Positions 8,358 to 18,462 of a DNA stretch of 64,000 bases are shown in pieces. Under the pieces are notes generated by a model, which worked only from the letters and a program-made list of their open reading frames with translations, had not been told where the DNA came from and did no database searches. Every line of letters starts with the position of its first letter. The first letter of the stretch is position 1. Where the stretch lies: positions 1-64,000 of the forward strand of contig NZ_JASNWE010000001.1 of the NCBI RefSeq assembly GCF_030283145.1. The letters are read 5' to 3'. Made by a program: the position numbers and the translations under genes. This DNA is from Actinomadura xylanilytica (GTDB lineage: Bacteria > Actinomycetota > Actinomycetes > Streptosporangiales > Streptosporangiaceae).

Positions 8358-8758
8358 CTGTCGTCCCTCATTCGAAAGCGTCGTTTACCAGGGCCCGGCT
8401 ATCGTGGCAGACCGGTCGACCGCTCGGCCAGGAGAAACCGGACCGCGCCGCCACATGGAGGCGCATGTCACCGTGGCCGGACCGGTCCGGGCGGGCTGCC
8501 GGGCCCTCCCGCCGATGGCCTCGGGCCGCCTCCCCGGGGGGAAGGCACCCTCCGGGGCCGGATATCGGCGGGTCCGCCACCACAACACGACAGACCGTAA
8601 CACGAAGGCTACAAGCGCAGGACCCTGCCCCTTGCCCGTTACGTCCCGTGCACGGTCGGGGCCGGGGCTCCAGGGCAACGTAGAGTACTGATGCAGCCCT
8701 ACCAAGGTGTCCGTGGATTCCGGGTACCCACTCATCGCGGGCCAGGAGGATGAACAGA
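8358..8758. other. divergent intergenic region without a gene
   Basis: About 400 bp between the divergent PP2C and histidine kinase genes. No convincing small gene is present; frames here lack family signal and ribosome binding sites. A TAGAGT (8681-8686) could be a -10 for the kinase but has no matching -35. AGGAGG at 8744-8749 belongs to the kinase start. Confidence 0.5.
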
Positions 8759-11700
8759 ATGCCCCGTACCGCGTCTCGGTCCCGCCGCATCGGCGGCGGG
8801 TCCCGCGACACCGCTCCGCGCTACAGCGACGCCGACCTCGAACCACTGCTCAAGGCGCTCGTGGCGGTGCGGGACGGCAAGGCCCGCGCGGAGCTGAAGG
8901 TTCCCGGCGAGGGCGCCGTGGCGGAGGCCGCCGCGCTCCTGGAGGAGATCCGGGAGAACGGCGAGCAGCTGACCTCCGGGCTGAGCCGGGTCCGCCGCGA
9001 GATCGGCCGGGAGGGCCAGCTCCGGGGCAGGCTGACGCCGGGGGTGCTCCAGGGCACCTGGGCGGCGGCCGCGGAGGACGCCAACGCGATCATCGACAAG
9101 CTGACCGAGCTGGCCACCGGGATGGCGCAGGTGGTGGAGGCGGTCGCGGCCGGCGACCTGAGCCAGCGGGTCGAGCTGCGGGTCCGCGGCCGACCGATGC
9201 GCGGCGAGCTGCTGCGGATGGCCAAGTCGGTCAACGGGATGGTGGAGCTGCTCGACGGGTTCACCTGGGAGGTCACCCAGTTCGCCCGGGAGGTCGGCAC
9301 CGAGGGCCGGCTCGGCGGGCAGGCCACCCAGCGCGGCATGACCGGCCGGTGGCGGGACGTGACGGCCGCGGTGAACGTGATGGCCAGCCGGCTGACCGCG
9401 CAGGTCCGCGACATCGCCGAGGTCACCACGTCGGTCGCCAAGGGCGACCTGACCCGCAAGGTGACGGTGGAGGCGACCGGTGAACTCCAGGAGCTCAAGC
9501 TCACCGTGAACACGATGGTCGACCAGCTCTCGGCGTTCGCCGACGAGGTCACCCGGGTCGCCCGCGAGGTCGGCACCGAGGGGCAGCTGGGCGGCCAGGC
9601 CAACGTGCGGGGCGTCAGCGGGGTCTGGAAGGACCTCACCGACAACGTCAACGCGATGGCCAACAACCTGACCTACCAGGTCCGCAACATCGCCCAGGTC
9701 ACCACCGCCGTCGCGGAGGGCGACCTCGGCAAGAAGATCACGGTGGACGCGCAGGGCGAGATCCTCCAGCTCAAGGACACCGTGAACCAGATGGTCGACA
9801 CCCTGTCGGCCTTTGCCGACGAGGTCAGCCGGGTCGCCCGCGAGGTCGGCACCGAGGGACGCCTCGGCGGGCAGGCCCGCGTCCCGGGCGGCGCCGGGGT
9901 GTGGAAGGACCTGACCGACAACGTCAACGGGATGGCGTCCAACCTGACCTACCAGGTCCGCAACATCGCCCAGGTCACCACCGCGGTGGCGCAGGGCGAC
10001 CTGACCAAGAAGATCACGGTCAACGCGCAGGGCGAGATCCTCCAGCTCAAGGACACCGTGAACCAGATGGTCGACACCCTGTCGGCCTTCGCGGGCGAGG
10101 TGACCCGGGTCGCCCGCGAGGTCGGCACCGAGGGACGCCTCGGCGGCCAGACGAAGCTGCACGGGGTGAGCGGGGTCTGGAAGGACCTCACCGACAACGT
10201 CAACGGCATGGCCAACAACCTCACCGTCCAGGTCCGCGGGATCGCGCAGGTCACGACCGCCGTCGCGCAGGGCGACCTGACCAAGAAGATCGCCGTCGAC
10301 GCGCAGGGCGAGATCCTCCAGCTCAAGGACACCATCAACACGATGGTCGACACCCTGTCGGCCTTCGCCGATGAAGTCAGCCGGGTCGCCCGCGAGGTCG
10401 GCACCGAGGGACGCCTCGGCGGCCAGGCCCGCGTCCCGGGCGCTGGCGGGATGTGGAAGGACCTCACCGACAACGTCAACGGGATGGCGTCCAACCTGAC
10501 CTACCAGGTCCGCAACATCGCCCAGGTCGCGACGGCGGTGGCGCACGGCGACCTGACCCGGCGCATCGACGTCAACGCACAGGGCGAGATCCTGGAGCTG
10601 AAGACCACGCTGAACACGATGGTCGACACGCTGTCGTCGTTCGCCTCCGAGGTCACCCGCGTCGCCCGGGAGGTCGGCAGCGAGGGCCGGCTCGGCGGGC
10701 AGGCCGAGGTCGAGGGCGTGTCGGGCACCTGGAAGCGGCTGACCGAGAGCGTGAACGAGCTGGCCGGCAACCTGACCACCCAGGTGCGGGCGATCGGCGA
10801 GGTGGCGAGCGCGGTCGCCACCGGCGACCTGACCCGGTTCATCTCGGTCGAGGCGCGCGGCGAGGTCGCCGAGCTCAAGGACAACGTCAACCTGATGGTC
10901 GCCACGCTGCGCGAGACCACCCGCGCCAACGACGAGCAGGACTGGCTCAAGACCAACCTGGCCCGGATCGGCGGGCTCATGCAGGGCCATCGCGACCTGC
11001 TCCAGGTGGCCGAGCTGATCATGCGGGAGCTGACCCCGACGGCCAGCGCCCAGTACGGCGCGTTCTACCTCGCCGAGAACACCGGCGAGGAGACCGAGCT
11101 GGTCCTGATCTCCGGGTACGGCAGCCGCAAGAGCCGCACCGGCGCGGCGCGGTTCGCGCTGGGCGAGGGGCTGGTCGGGCAGGCCGCGCAGGAGCGCCGG
11201 ACGATTCTGATCGCCGACGCGCCCGCCGACTACGTCAAGATCGGTTCGGGGCTCGGCGAGGCGGCCCCGGTCAACATCATCGTGCTGCCGATCGTGTTCG
11301 AGGACAGCGTGCTCGGCGCGATCGAGCTGGCCTCGTTCAGCCGGTTCACCGACGTCCATCTGGCGTTCTTCAGCCAGCTGATCGAGACCATCGGGGTCAC
11401 GCTCAACGCGATCCGCGCCAACACCCGCACCGAGGCGCTGCTGGCCGAGTCGCAGCGGCTGGCCCAGGAGCTCCAGGAACGGTCCGACGAGCTCCAGCGC
11501 CAGCAGGGCGAGCTGCGGCACTCCAACACCGAGTTGGAGGAGAAGGCGGCGCTGCTGGCCCAGCAGAACCGGGCCATCGAGATCCAGAACTTCCAGATCG
11601 AGCAGGCGCGGCGCACGCTGGAGGAGCGGGCCGAGCAGCTCGCGATCTCCTCGCGGTACAAGTCGGAGTTCCTGGCGAACATGTCGCACGAGCTGCGCAC

Positions 11701-13003
11701 CCCGCTCAACAGCCTGCTGGTGCTGGCCAAGCTGCTGTCGGAGAACCCCGGCGGGAACCTGACCGACAAGCAGGTCGAGTTCGCGCAGACCATCCACGAC
11801 TCGGGCACCGACCTGCTGGAGCTGATCAACGACATCCTGGACCTGGCCAAGGTCGAGGCCGGGAAGATGGAGCTGCACCCGCAGCGGCTGTCGGTCGCGG
11901 CGCTGGTCGACTACGTCGAGGCGACGTTCCGCCCGCTGTCGGTCGACAAGGGGCTGAGCTTCAGCGTGGAGGTGGCGCCGGACGTGCCGGCCACGCTCAA
12001 CACCGACGAGCAGCGGCTTCAGCAGGTGCTGCGCAACCTGCTGTCGAACGCGGTGAAGTTCACCGGCGAGGGCGAGGTGCGGCTCCGGATCGAGCGGGCC
12101 GGTGAGATCGACTTCACCCTGCCGGTGCTGTGGAACACCCCGGACGTGATCGCCTTCCGGGTGATCGACACCGGTATCGGGGTGAGCGCCGACAAGCTCC
12201 AGGTCATCTTCGAGGCGTTCCAGCAGGCCGACGGCACCACCAGCCGCCGCTACGGCGGGACCGGCCTCGGCCTGTCCATCAGCCGCAACATCGCGCGGCT
12301 GCTGGGCGGCGAGATCCACGCCGAGAGCGAGCCCGGCCGGGGCAGCGTGTTCACGCTGTTCCTGCCCGCCCAGTACACCGAGCCGGACGGACGGCGGCGC
12401 TCGACGCTGCCGATGGACGAGGCCGTCGGCGCCGCGGACGCGCCCGGCCTCATGCCGGCCGGGATGCGTGGCATCGCCCCGAGCACGGCGCGGCCGTCGA
12501 TGGAGGCGGCGCTGCCGGCCGACCGGCAGGCCAAGCCCGCCGACCGTCCGGGCAAGGCCGAGCCGGAGCTGAACGGGCTGATCGAAGAGCCGCCCGCCGA
12601 CTTCCTCGACACGATGCTGTCGGGCCGCAAGGTGCTCATCGTCGACGACGACGTCCGCAACGTGTTCGCGCTGACCAGCGTGCTGGAGGGGTACGGGATG
12701 GAGGTGCTGTACGCCGAGGACGGCCGGGCCGGTATCGACGTGCTGCACCGCAACCCCGACGTGGCGCTGGTGCTAATGGACGTGATGATGCCGGGGCTGG
12801 ACGGCTACGCGACCACCGCGGCGATCCGCGAGATGCCGCAGTTCGCCGAGCTGCCGATCATCGTGATCACGGCGAAGGTGATGAAGGGCGACCGGGAGAA
12901 GAGCCTGGAGTCCGGCGCGTCGGACTACGTCCCCAAGCCCATCGACGTGGACCATCTTCTTGACGTCATGCGGAACTGGCTGCAACCCTCCATCGTCCGC
13001 TGA
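8759..13003 (+). CDS. soluble poly-HAMP hybrid histidine kinase
   Basis: A 1414-residue kinase without membrane segments or signal peptide. Seven HAMP-like units run from about 125 to 720, followed by a GAF domain (728-885), a coiled coil (885-960), HisKA with the phosphoacceptor His977 in [11 protein letters not shown], an HATPase ([26 protein letters not shown]) and a C-terminal receiver with Asp1341 in [14 protein letters not shown] 8759 is chosen because AGGAGG (8744-8749) abuts the other ATG at 8750 but stands 9 bp from this one. The layout recalls fungal group III (Nik1-type) osmosensing kinases and actinobacterial homologues. A response regulator gene follows 90 bp downstream and is the likely partner. 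Confidence 0.93.
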   Translation: MPRTASRSRRIGGGSRDTAPRYSDADLEPLLKALVAVRDGKARAELKVPGEGAVAEAAALLEEIRENGEQLTSGLSRVRREIGREGQLRGRLTPGVLQGTWAAAAEDANAIIDKLTELATGMAQVVEAVAAGDLSQRVELRVRGRPMRGELLRMAKSVNGMVELLDGFTWEVTQFAREVGTEGRLGGQATQRGMTGRWRDVTAAVNVMASRLTAQVRDIAEVTTSVAKGDLTRKVTVEATGELQELKLTVNTMVDQLSAFADEVTRVAREVGTEGQLGGQANVRGVSGVWKDLTDNVNAMANNLTYQVRNIAQVTTAVAEGDLGKKITVDAQGEILQLKDTVNQMVDTLSAFADEVSRVAREVGTEGRLGGQARVPGGAGVWKDLTDNVNGMASNLTYQVRNIAQVTTAVAQGDLTKKITVNAQGEILQLKDTVNQMVDTLSAFAGEVTRVAREVGTEGRLGGQTKLHGVSGVWKDLTDNVNGMANNLTVQVRGIAQVTTAVAQGDLTKKIAVDAQGEILQLKDTINTMVDTLSAFADEVSRVAREVGTEGRLGGQARVPGAGGMWKDLTDNVNGMASNLTYQVRNIAQVATAVAHGDLTRRIDVNAQGEILELKTTLNTMVDTLSSFASEVTRVAREVGSEGRLGGQAEVEGVSGTWKRLTESVNELAGNLTTQVRAIGEVASAVATGDLTRFISVEARGEVAELKDNVNLMVATLRETTRANDEQDWLKTNLARIGGLMQGHRDLLQVAELIMRELTPTASAQYGAFYLAENTGEETELVLISGYGSRKSRTGAARFALGEGLVGQAAQERRTILIADAPADYVKIGSGLGEAAPVNIIVLPIVFEDSVLGAIELASFSRFTDVHLAFFSQLIETIGVTLNAIRANTRTEALLAESQRLAQELQERSDELQRQQGELRHSNTELEEKAALLAQQNRAIEIQNFQIEQARRTLEERAEQLAISSRYKSEFLANMSHELRTPLNSLLVLAKLLSENPGGNLTDKQVEFAQTIHDSGTDLLELINDILDLAKVEAGKMELHPQRLSVAALVDYVEATFRPLSVDKGLSFSVEVAPDVPATLNTDEQRLQQVLRNLLSNAVKFTGEGEVRLRIERAGEIDFTLPVLWNTPDVIAFRVIDTGIGVSADKLQVIFEAFQQADGTTSRRYGGTGLGLSISRNIARLLGGEIHAESEPGRGSVFTLFLPAQYTEPDGRRRSTLPMDEAVGAADAPGLMPAGMRGIAPSTARPSMEAALPADRQAKPADRPGKAEPELNGLIEEPPADFLDTMLSGRKVLIVDDDVRNVFALTSVLEGYGMEVLYAEDGRAGIDVLHRNPDVALVLMDVMMPGLDGYATTAAIREMPQFAELPIIVITAKVMKGDREKSLESGASDYVPKPIDVDHLLDVMRNWLQPSIVR
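9536..10639 (+). repeat. four 276-bp tandem repeats encoding HAMP units
   Basis: Successive units start at 9536, 9812, 10088 and 10364 (next boundary 10640), exactly 276 bp (92 codons) apart. Each unit contains the blocks [31 protein letters not shown] and GDL..KI. Long stretches are near identical at DNA level, for example around 9905 and 10457. More diverged units flank them on both sides. Recent duplication or gene conversion is likely. Confidence 0.9.
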
Positions 13004-13093
13004 GACGGGAGGAGCGCGGACAGTAAGGTCACCCGTGGGCCCGCTGCCCGGCGATGGCCTGCGGGCCGTATTGGGATCGGAGAGATAGCGCGC

Positions 13094-13777
13094 GTGGACG
13101 ACAAGGCGAAGATCCTGCTGGTGGATGATCGCGATGAGAACCTCATCGCGCTGGAGGCCATCCTCAGCTCGCTCGATCAGGACCTGGTCCGGGCCCGCTC
13201 GGGCGAGGAGGCGCTGAAGGCGCTGCTCACCGACGAGTACGCGGTCATCCTGCTGGACGTCGTCATGCCCGGGATGGACGGCTTCGAGACCGCCCGCGAC
13301 ATCAAGCGCCGCAAGAAGACCCGCGATCTGCCGATCATCTTCCTCACGGCCGTCAACAGCGATCCCGACTACGCCTTCCGCGGCTACGCGGCGGGCGCGG
13401 TCGACTTCATCTCCAAGCCCTTCGACCCGTGGGTGCTGCGCGCCAAGGTGTCGGTGTTCGTGGAGCTGCACAACAAGAACAAGCAGCTGCGCGACCAGAC
13501 GACGCTGCTGCGCGAGCAGGCGGCCCTGCTCCGCGAGCAGGCGGCGCTGTTGCAGTCGCGGGACGGCGACGGCCCGTCCGGCGGGAGGGGCGGGGCGAGC
13601 GGTGTCCGGCCGGGCGAGGCCCCCGAGGTCCTCACCCGGCTGGCGGCGGTGCAGGAGCAGGCCGACACGGTGGCCAAGCGGATCCCGCCCGCGCTCCGGC
13701 CCGAATACGACGAGCTGGAGCAGCGGCTCGGCGACCTGCGCTCGGTGCTCGGCCCTTCAGAGGACCCGGGGCTCTGA
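13094..13777 (+). CDS. response regulator with coiled-coil tail
   Basis: A 227-residue protein starting at GTG 13094 (GGAGAGA upstream). Residues 1-120 are a receiver domain with acidic pocket LLVDDRDEN, phosphoacceptor Asp in LLDVVMPGMDG (about residue 56) and conserved Lys in ISKPFDP. No DNA-binding or enzymatic output domain follows. Instead there is a heptad coiled coil (TTLLREQAALLREQAALL, about 134-152), a Gly/Ser-rich linker and a second helix rich in Glu/Arg. It probably signals through protein contacts, with the poly-HAMP kinase 90 bp upstream as likely donor. A hairpin terminator follows. Confidence 0.9.
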   Translation: MDDKAKILLVDDRDENLIALEAILSSLDQDLVRARSGEEALKALLTDEYAVILLDVVMPGMDGFETARDIKRRKKTRDLPIIFLTAVNSDPDYAFRGYAAGAVDFISKPFDPWVLRAKVSVFVELHNKNKQLRDQTTLLREQAALLREQAALLQSRDGDGPSGGRGGASGVRPGEAPEVLTRLAAVQEQADTVAKRIPPALRPEYDELEQRLGDLRSVLGPSEDPGL

Positions 13778-13784
13778 CGGCCCG

Positions 13785-13805
13785 GGACGCCGCCCCGCGG
13801 CGTCC
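13785..13805 (+). terminator. hairpin after response regulator
   Basis: GGACGCCGC, a CCC loop, then GCGGCGTCC: perfect 9-bp arms starting 8 bp after the stop codon. Confidence 0.5.
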
Positions 13806-13845
13806 GTGACCCGGCCCGGGGGCGAGGCGGTCGTGATGGCCACCC

Positions 13846-13865
13846 CCGCCCCGGGTCCGGGGCGG
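13846..13865 (-). terminator. hairpin after gltX
   Basis: CCGCCCCGG / CCGGGGCGG arms (9 bp) with a 2-base loop lie just beyond the gltX stop codon in its transcription direction. They separate gltX from the convergent regulator. Confidence 0.45.
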
Positions 13866-13870
13866 TCGCG

Positions 13871-15280
13871 TCAGGACGCGGCGAGCTTCGCGCGGGCGGC
13901 GGCGAGGCGGGCCAGGGTGCGCTCGCGGCCGAGGATCTCCAGGGACTCGAACAGCGGCAGGCCCACCGTGCGGCCGGTGACGGCGACGCGGACCGGGGCC
14001 TGGGTCTTGCCGAGCTTGAGGCCGCGCGCGGTACCGACGGCCTCGAGCCGGTCCTTGAGCTCGTCGGCGCGCCACGGCGCGTCGCGATAGGCGTCCTCGG
14101 CGGCGGCGAGGATCTCGGCGGCGGGCTCCTTCATCGCCTTCCGCCAGGACTGCTCGTCGTAGGGCGGCTCGTCGAGGAAGGCGAAGTCGACCATCGGCAC
14201 GATCTCCGACAGCACCGCGACGCGGGTCTGCGCCAGCGGGGCGAGCAGGGCGAACACCTCCGGGTCGGCCTCGAACGGGGCGTCCTCCAGGAAGGGCAGG
14301 CACTCGGCGGCGAACCGGTCGGCGGGCAGCGCCCGGATGTAGTCGCCGTTGATCGCGCGGAGCTTCTTGACGTCGAAGAACGCGGGCGAGGTGTTGACGT
14401 CGTCGATCCGGAACTCCCCGACGATGACGTCCCACGGGAGGATCTCGCGGTCGTCGGCGGGGGCCCAGCCGAGCAGCATCAGGTAGTTGCGCATGGCCTC
14501 GGGGAGGTAGCCCTCGGCCCGGTAGTCCTCCAAGGCGACCTTGTCGCGCCGCTTGGACAGCTTCTGCCGCTTCTCGTTGACGATGACCGGGACGTGCGCC
14601 CACACCGGCGGCTCGGCGCCGAGCGCCTCCCACAGCAGCTGCTGCTTGGGCGCGTTGGACAGGTGCTCCTCGCCGCGGACCACGTGGGTGATGCCCTGGC
14701 TGATGTCGTCGACCGCGTTGGCGAGCAGGAACGTCACCGATCCGTCGGCGCGGGCGATGACGAAGTCCTCCAGCACGGCGTTCTCGAAGACCGGCTTGCC
14801 GCGCAGCAGGTCGACGACGGTGGTCTGGCCCTCGTCGGGGGTGCGGAAGCGCAGGGCGCGGCCCGGCCCCGGCTCCAGGCCGCGGTCGCGGCAGAAGCCG
14901 TCGTAGCCCTTGTGCTGGTCGCCGGTGCGGGCCATGACGGCGTCGCGGGTGCAGTCGCAGTAGTACGCGCGCCCCTGCTCGAGGAGCGTGCGGGCCGCGC
15001 CCTGGTGCTTGTCGGCGTTGGCCGACTGGAAGTAGGGGCCCTCGTAGGCGCCGCCGTCCATGCCGAGCCAGGCCAGCGCCCGGATGATGCCCTCGGTCCA
15101 CTCCGGGCTGTTGCGGGAGGCGTCGGTGTCCTCGATCCGCAGGACCAGCGTGCCCCCCGCCTGCTCGGCCATCGCCCAGTTGAACAGGGCCGAGCGGGCC
15201 CCTCCGACGTGGAACATGCCGGTCGGGGACGGTGCGAAGCGCACCCGGATGGGAAGAGAGGATGACGGCGTGGAAGACAT
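13871..15280 (-). CDS. gltX: glutamyl-tRNA synthetase
   Basis: Class I aminoacyl-tRNA synthetase of 469 residues, charging tRNA-Glu in the cytoplasm. The N-terminal catalytic fold starts [18 protein letters not shown], with HVGG in place of the textbook HIGH motif as in many Glu[11 protein letters not shown], the KLSKR (KMSKS-type) loop in [14 protein letters not shown], and a helical anticodon-binding C-terminus follow. A Cys pair in AYYCDCT sits in the acceptor-binding region. It starts 26 bp after the upstream TIGR03086-type gene, so the two may be co-transcribed. Confidence 0.96.
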   Translation of the reverse strand: MSSTPSSSLPIRVRFAPSPTGMFHVGGARSALFNWAMAEQAGGTLVLRIEDTDASRNSPEWTEGIIRALAWLGMDGGAYEGPYFQSANADKHQGAARTLLEQGRAYYCDCTRDAVMARTGDQHKGYDGFCRDRGLEPGPGRALRFRTPDEGQTTVVDLLRGKPVFENAVLEDFVIARADGSVTFLLANAVDDISQGITHVVRGEEHLSNAPKQQLLWEALGAEPPVWAHVPVIVNEKRQKLSKRRDKVALEDYRAEGYLPEAMRNYLMLLGWAPADDREILPWDVIVGEFRIDDVNTSPAFFDVKKLRAINGDYIRALPADRFAAECLPFLEDAPFEADPEVFALLAPLAQTRVAVLSEIVPMVDFAFLDEPPYDEQSWRKAMKEPAAEILAAAEDAYRDAPWRADELKDRLEAVGTARGLKLGKTQAPVRVAVTGRTVGLPLFESLEILGRERTLARLAAARAKLAAS

Positions 15281-15306
15281 GCTCCCAGCCTAGAGCGTCC
15301 GGCAGG

Positions 15307-15885
15307 TCAGGGCTTCCAATCTGGGTCGCGGCCGGACAGCCCGAGCAGCCGGTCGAGCTGCGGGGACTCCTCGGGGACGGGCACCTCGGGGCCGAACACG
15401 GCGTACTCGCGGGCCATCGCGGCCGTCGGCACGAGCTGCCGGTGGGCGGCTTCCACGAGGTCGGCGGGCAGGTCCGGGTGCTGGCCGGTCGCGACGGCGA
15501 GGTCCCAGCCGTGCAGGACGAACTCGCCGAAGACGATCCCGCCGATGTAGGCGGCGGACATGCCGCCGCCGCCTCCGCTCAGGCTGGTGTCGCCCTCCCA
15601 GGCGGCGGGGTCGGTCCACGCCTCGGCGGTCTCGCGCGCCTGGACGGCGAACCTCTCGGCCCAGCCGGGCTCGGCGGTGAAGTCGTGGTCCTCCCCAGGC
15701 GCGGGCGGCGGCTGCTTGCGGGCGGCGGTCCCGGCCCGTCCGGTCCAGAGGATCAGATGGTTGAGCAGTGCCCGCACGTCCCAGTCCGGGCAGGGCGTGG
15801 GCGAGCCGAGCCGGCCGTCCGGGACGCCCCGCACGATCCGGGCCACCCCGTCGGCCGCGGGCACCATCAGGCTCCGCAGTTCCAT
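15307..15885 (-). CDS. TIGR03086-type DinB/maleylpyruvate isomerase-fold protein
   Basis: A 192-residue helical-bundle protein of the mycothiol-dependent maleylpyruvate isomerase N-terminal/DinB superfamily. Metal-ligand-type residues are in PCPDWDVRALLNHLI (Asp/His) and GEFVLHGWDLAVATGQ. Members are putative metal-binding, thiol-dependent enzymes of unknown substrate. The ATG at 15885 is chosen because GAGGGGGATGTC precedes it; an ATG at 15903 lacks a ribosome binding site. It is divergent from an AraC-family regulator (104-bp gap), which may control it, and it precedes gltX. Confidence 0.82.
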   Translation of the reverse strand: MELRSLMVPAADGVARIVRGVPDGRLGSPTPCPDWDVRALLNHLILWTGRAGTAARKQPPPAPGEDHDFTAEPGWAERFAVQARETAEAWTDPAAWEGDTSLSGGGGGMSAAYIGGIVFGEFVLHGWDLAVATGQHPDLPADLVEAAHRQLVPTAAMAREYAVFGPEVPVPEESPQLDRLLGLSGRDPDWKP

Positions 15886-15989
15886 GACATCCCCCTCGAT
15901 CATCAGTTCGAACGACGGCCCCACGGTAGGCACCGGTCCCCGCCGCCGTCTTGAACAAACGCGCCAGTCCTGATCATTACCCTGGGGGC

Positions 15990-16829
15990 ATGACCGGTAT
16001 CCCGCCGAACGGCGCGCGGGGGATCCTGCACGCGCGGGCCGCCGAGGAGCGCTTCCAGGTCCGCCGGATCGCACCGCCTGCGGGGCTGGCGGCGCTCGTG
16101 GAGTTCTTCTGGCTGCTGCGGTGGGACCTGCGCGGCCGGCCCGCGCACCGCCAGCGGGTGCTGACCCGGCCGTCGGTGCACCTGACCTTCACGAGCTACC
16201 TGACCACCGGCGCGACCCGCGCGCGGATCGTGGGCGTGGTGCGGGACGACTTCGTGGAGGAGATCGCCGGGGAGGGCCGGGTGGTCGGAGCGGCGTTCCG
16301 CCCCGGCGGGTTCCGCCCCTTCCTGGACGGGCCGGTCTCGTCGGTCACCGGCCGGTTCGTCCCGGTGCCGGAGGTGTTCGGCGGGGCGGGCCGCGCGCTC
16401 GGCGAGAAGATCTTCGCGACGCCGGACGGCGGCGCGGCGCTCGGGCTGTTGGAGGCGTTCCTGTCCGGGCTGGGCGCCGAGGCCGGCCCGCAGGGGGAAC
16501 GGGCCGCGCGGGCGGTGGACCGGATCGCGGCGCGGCCGGGGCCGGTCCAGGTGGGCGAGCTGGCGGACGGCCTCGGCATGAGCACGCGCAGCGTGCAGCG
16601 GCTCTTCCACGAGTACGTGGGCATCGGCCCGAAGTGGGTGATCCGGCGGTTCCGGATGCAGGAGGCCGCGGAGCGGGCCGCCGCGGGCGGCGGCGTGGAC
16701 TGGGCGGCGCTCGCGGCCGAGCTGGGCTACGCCGACCAGGCCCATTTCACCCGCGACTTCACCGCGTCCGTCGGCACCTCCCCCGCCCGCTACGCGCGGG
16801 ACGCCGGGCCGCGTCCGGGGGGTGCCTGA
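15990..16829 (+). CDS. AraC-family transcriptional regulator
   Basis: A 279-residue regulator. The N-terminal ligand-binding-like half (about 10-150, of the DUF6597 kind: LAALVEFFWLLRWDL, VVGAAFRPGGFRPFL) is followed by a C-terminal AraC double helix-turn-helix (about 185-275: GMSTRSVQRLFHEYVGIGPK, LGYADQAHFTRDF, VGTSPARY). The inducer is unknown. ATG 15990 follows CTGGGGG, a weak ribosome binding site. The likely target is the divergent DinB-like gene, its own promoter, or the Nudix gene starting 12 bp downstream. Confidence 0.85.
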   Translation: MTGIPPNGARGILHARAAEERFQVRRIAPPAGLAALVEFFWLLRWDLRGRPAHRQRVLTRPSVHLTFTSYLTTGATRARIVGVVRDDFVEEIAGEGRVVGAAFRPGGFRPFLDGPVSSVTGRFVPVPEVFGGAGRALGEKIFATPDGGAALGLLEAFLSGLGAEAGPQGERAARAVDRIAARPGPVQVGELADGLGMSTRSVQRLFHEYVGIGPKWVIRRFRMQEAAERAAAGGGVDWAALAAELGYADQAHFTRDFTASVGTSPARYARDAGPRPGGA

Positions 16830-16841
16830 GAGGATCGGCGC

Positions 16842-17482
16842 ATGACCGCCCCCTCGTCCCGGCCCCCCTGACCGATCTCGCCGCGTTCCGGGACTCGGCC
16901 GCCCGGCGGCTGGGCGCGTTCCGGCACACCTCCGTCGCCGACGCGGCCGGGCTGCGCCGGGCCGGTGTGGCCGTGTGCGTGCTCGACCACGGCGGCGTCC
17001 CCTCGGTGGTCGTCATCAAGCGCGCCTACCGGGGGCGGAACGCGGGCCAGTGGGGCCTGCCGGGCGGCCGGGCCGAGGAGGGCGAGGCCCCGGAGGAGGC
17101 CGCGCTGCGCGAGCTGGACGAGGAGGTCGGGCTGGCCGCGGGGACGGCCGACGTGCTCGGCCGGCTCGACGACTTCCCGGCCGCGTCCGGCTTCGCGATC
17201 ACGCCGGTGGTGGTGGTCCTCGACGATCCGGGGCCGCTGCGGCCCAGCCCGGACGAGGTGCACTCAGTGCACCACGTGACGCTGGAGCTGCTGGCCGCCG
17301 ACGGCACGCCGCGGTGGGTCCCGCAGCTGGACGGGGGGCGGCTGCTCCAGATGCGGCTCGGCCCGGAGTGGCTCGTGCACCCGCCTACGGGCGCGATGCT
17401 GTGGCAGTTCCGCGAGGTGGTGCTGCTCGGCCGCGAGGCGCGGGTCGCCGACTTCGTCCAGCCCGACTGGACGCGCAACTGA
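16842..17482 (+). CDS. Nudix hydrolase with apparent N-terminal frameshift
   Basis: The Nudix box is complete in GGRAEEGEAPEEAALRELDEEVGL, preceded by RNAGQWGLP. This suggests a CoA/ADP-ribose-type pyrophosphatase of about 213 residues. The obvious ATG at 16842 starts MTAPSSRPP and then meets TGA in a C6 run (16864-16869). With one extra C the frame continues into TDLAAFRDSAARRLGAF, which belongs to the protein. As written, the main frame has no ATG, GTG or TTG ahead of this block, only CTG (16868) or an internal GTG at 16965. This may be a sequencing error, slippage or real inactivation of the first codons. The catalytic domain itself is intact. Confidence 0.7.
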
Positions 17483-17503
17483 GGCGGGTCCGGGAGCGGC
17501 CGG

Positions 17504-18265
17504 TCAGAACGTCCCGCCGTCGACGACAACGCGCTGGCCGGTGACGTAGGAGGCGGCGCCGGAGACCAGGAACCGCACGACGTCGGCGACCTCCTCGGGC
17601 GAGCACACGTGCCCGTACGGTGAGGTGGCGTCGTGCTGCCGGATGTCGTCGACGCCGGTGGTGGCGCGAGCCAGGCGGCGGCCCATCTCGGTGTCGACGA
17701 GGCCGGGCGCGACGATGTTGACGTGCGCCCCGTTCGCCCGTTCCTCCTTGGCGAGGGTCCGCGCGAGCGCCTCCATCGCCGCCTTGCCCATCGCGTACGG
17801 GCCGCTGAACGGCGGGAAGACGTCGGTGATCACGCTGGAGACGAAGACGATGTCGCTGCGGCCCTCGCGGCGCAGCAGGGGCAGCAGCGCCTGGGTGAGC
17901 TGGTGGGGGCCGAGGGCGTGCACGCCGAGCACCCTCGCCGGCTCGGCGGGGTCGGTGTCGGCGACGGAGTGACCGCGGCTGGCGATCCCGGCGCTGTGCA
18001 CCAGGATGCCGAGGGCGCCGAGGTCCTCCTCCACGCGGGCGGCCAGGCTCCGGCAGTCGTCGAGGGAGTCGACGGACGCGCGGAACGCGTGCCCCTTGGA
18101 CCCGGCGGCCTCGATGCCGGCGACGGTCTCGGCCGCCGCCGCCTCGTCGCGCCGGTAGGCGATGGCGACCTCGGCCCCGTCGGCGGCGAGGCCGAGGGCG
18201 ATGGCCCGGCCGATCCCCCGTCCGCCTCCGGTGACCAGCGCGACACGGCCGGCGAGAGAACTCAT
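17504..18265 (-). CDS. SDR-family oxidoreductase (FabG-like)
   Basis: A 253-residue short-chain dehydrogenase/reductase. The NAD(P)-binding motif is TGGGRGIGRAIA, then VHSAGIA, the catalytic Ser in FVSSVITD, YAMGK (Tyr and Lys) and a C-terminal SYVTGQRVVVDGG. The Arg in AYRRDE after strand 2 suggests NADPH. The substrate is unknown. ATG 18265 is preceded by AAGGAGTG at good spacing. It is convergent with the Nudix gene (21-bp gap). Confidence 0.9.
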   Translation of the reverse strand: MSSLAGRVALVTGGGRGIGRAIALGLAADGAEVAIAYRRDEAAAAETVAGIEAAGSKGHAFRASVDSLDDCRSLAARVEEDLGALGILVHSAGIASRGHSVADTDPAEPARVLGVHALGPHQLTQALLPLLRREGRSDIVFVSSVITDVFPPFSGPYAMGKAAMEALARTLAKEERANGAHVNIVAPGLVDTEMGRRLARATTGVDDIRQHDATSPYGHVCSPEEVADVVRFLVSGAASYVTGQRVVVDGGTF

Positions 18266-18386
18266 CGGACACTCCTTCGTCAGGGCCACTGCGGCGGTCC
18301 CCATCCTGCCGGTGGGCGGCGCCCGGCGTAAGTGGCCCCCGGCTCGCCGGGCGGGCGCGTGAACGTCACCCGATCGTGATCTGCGC

Positions 18387-18415
18387 TTACCAAATAGACA
18401 TATCGCCTTTATCCA
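18387..18415 (+). promoter_or_regulatory. candidate promoter of secreted nuclease gene
   Basis: TTACCA (18387-18392), a 17-bp spacer and TATCCA (18410-18415) lie in a strikingly AT-rich 45-bp patch. The patch is about 50 bp ahead of the GTG start at 18463. Confidence 0.4.
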
Positions 18416-18462
18416 ACTATTTCAGACTGGCGGCTCGTGCTCCCGAGCGAAAAGGAGTTCCC

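Noticed and set aside
8732..12748. 1338-codon open frame on the minus strand
   Set aside because: It lies wholly antisense to the histidine kinase. Its protein is Leu/Asp/Gly/Arg-rich with no family signal and repeats in step with the kinase HAMP repeats, the usual GC-rich shadow.
16121..16841. Upstream part of the frame leading into the Nudix gene
   Set aside because: It is a frame shadow of the AraC-family regulator, which has clear HTH motifs in another frame. A fused protein is not supported.
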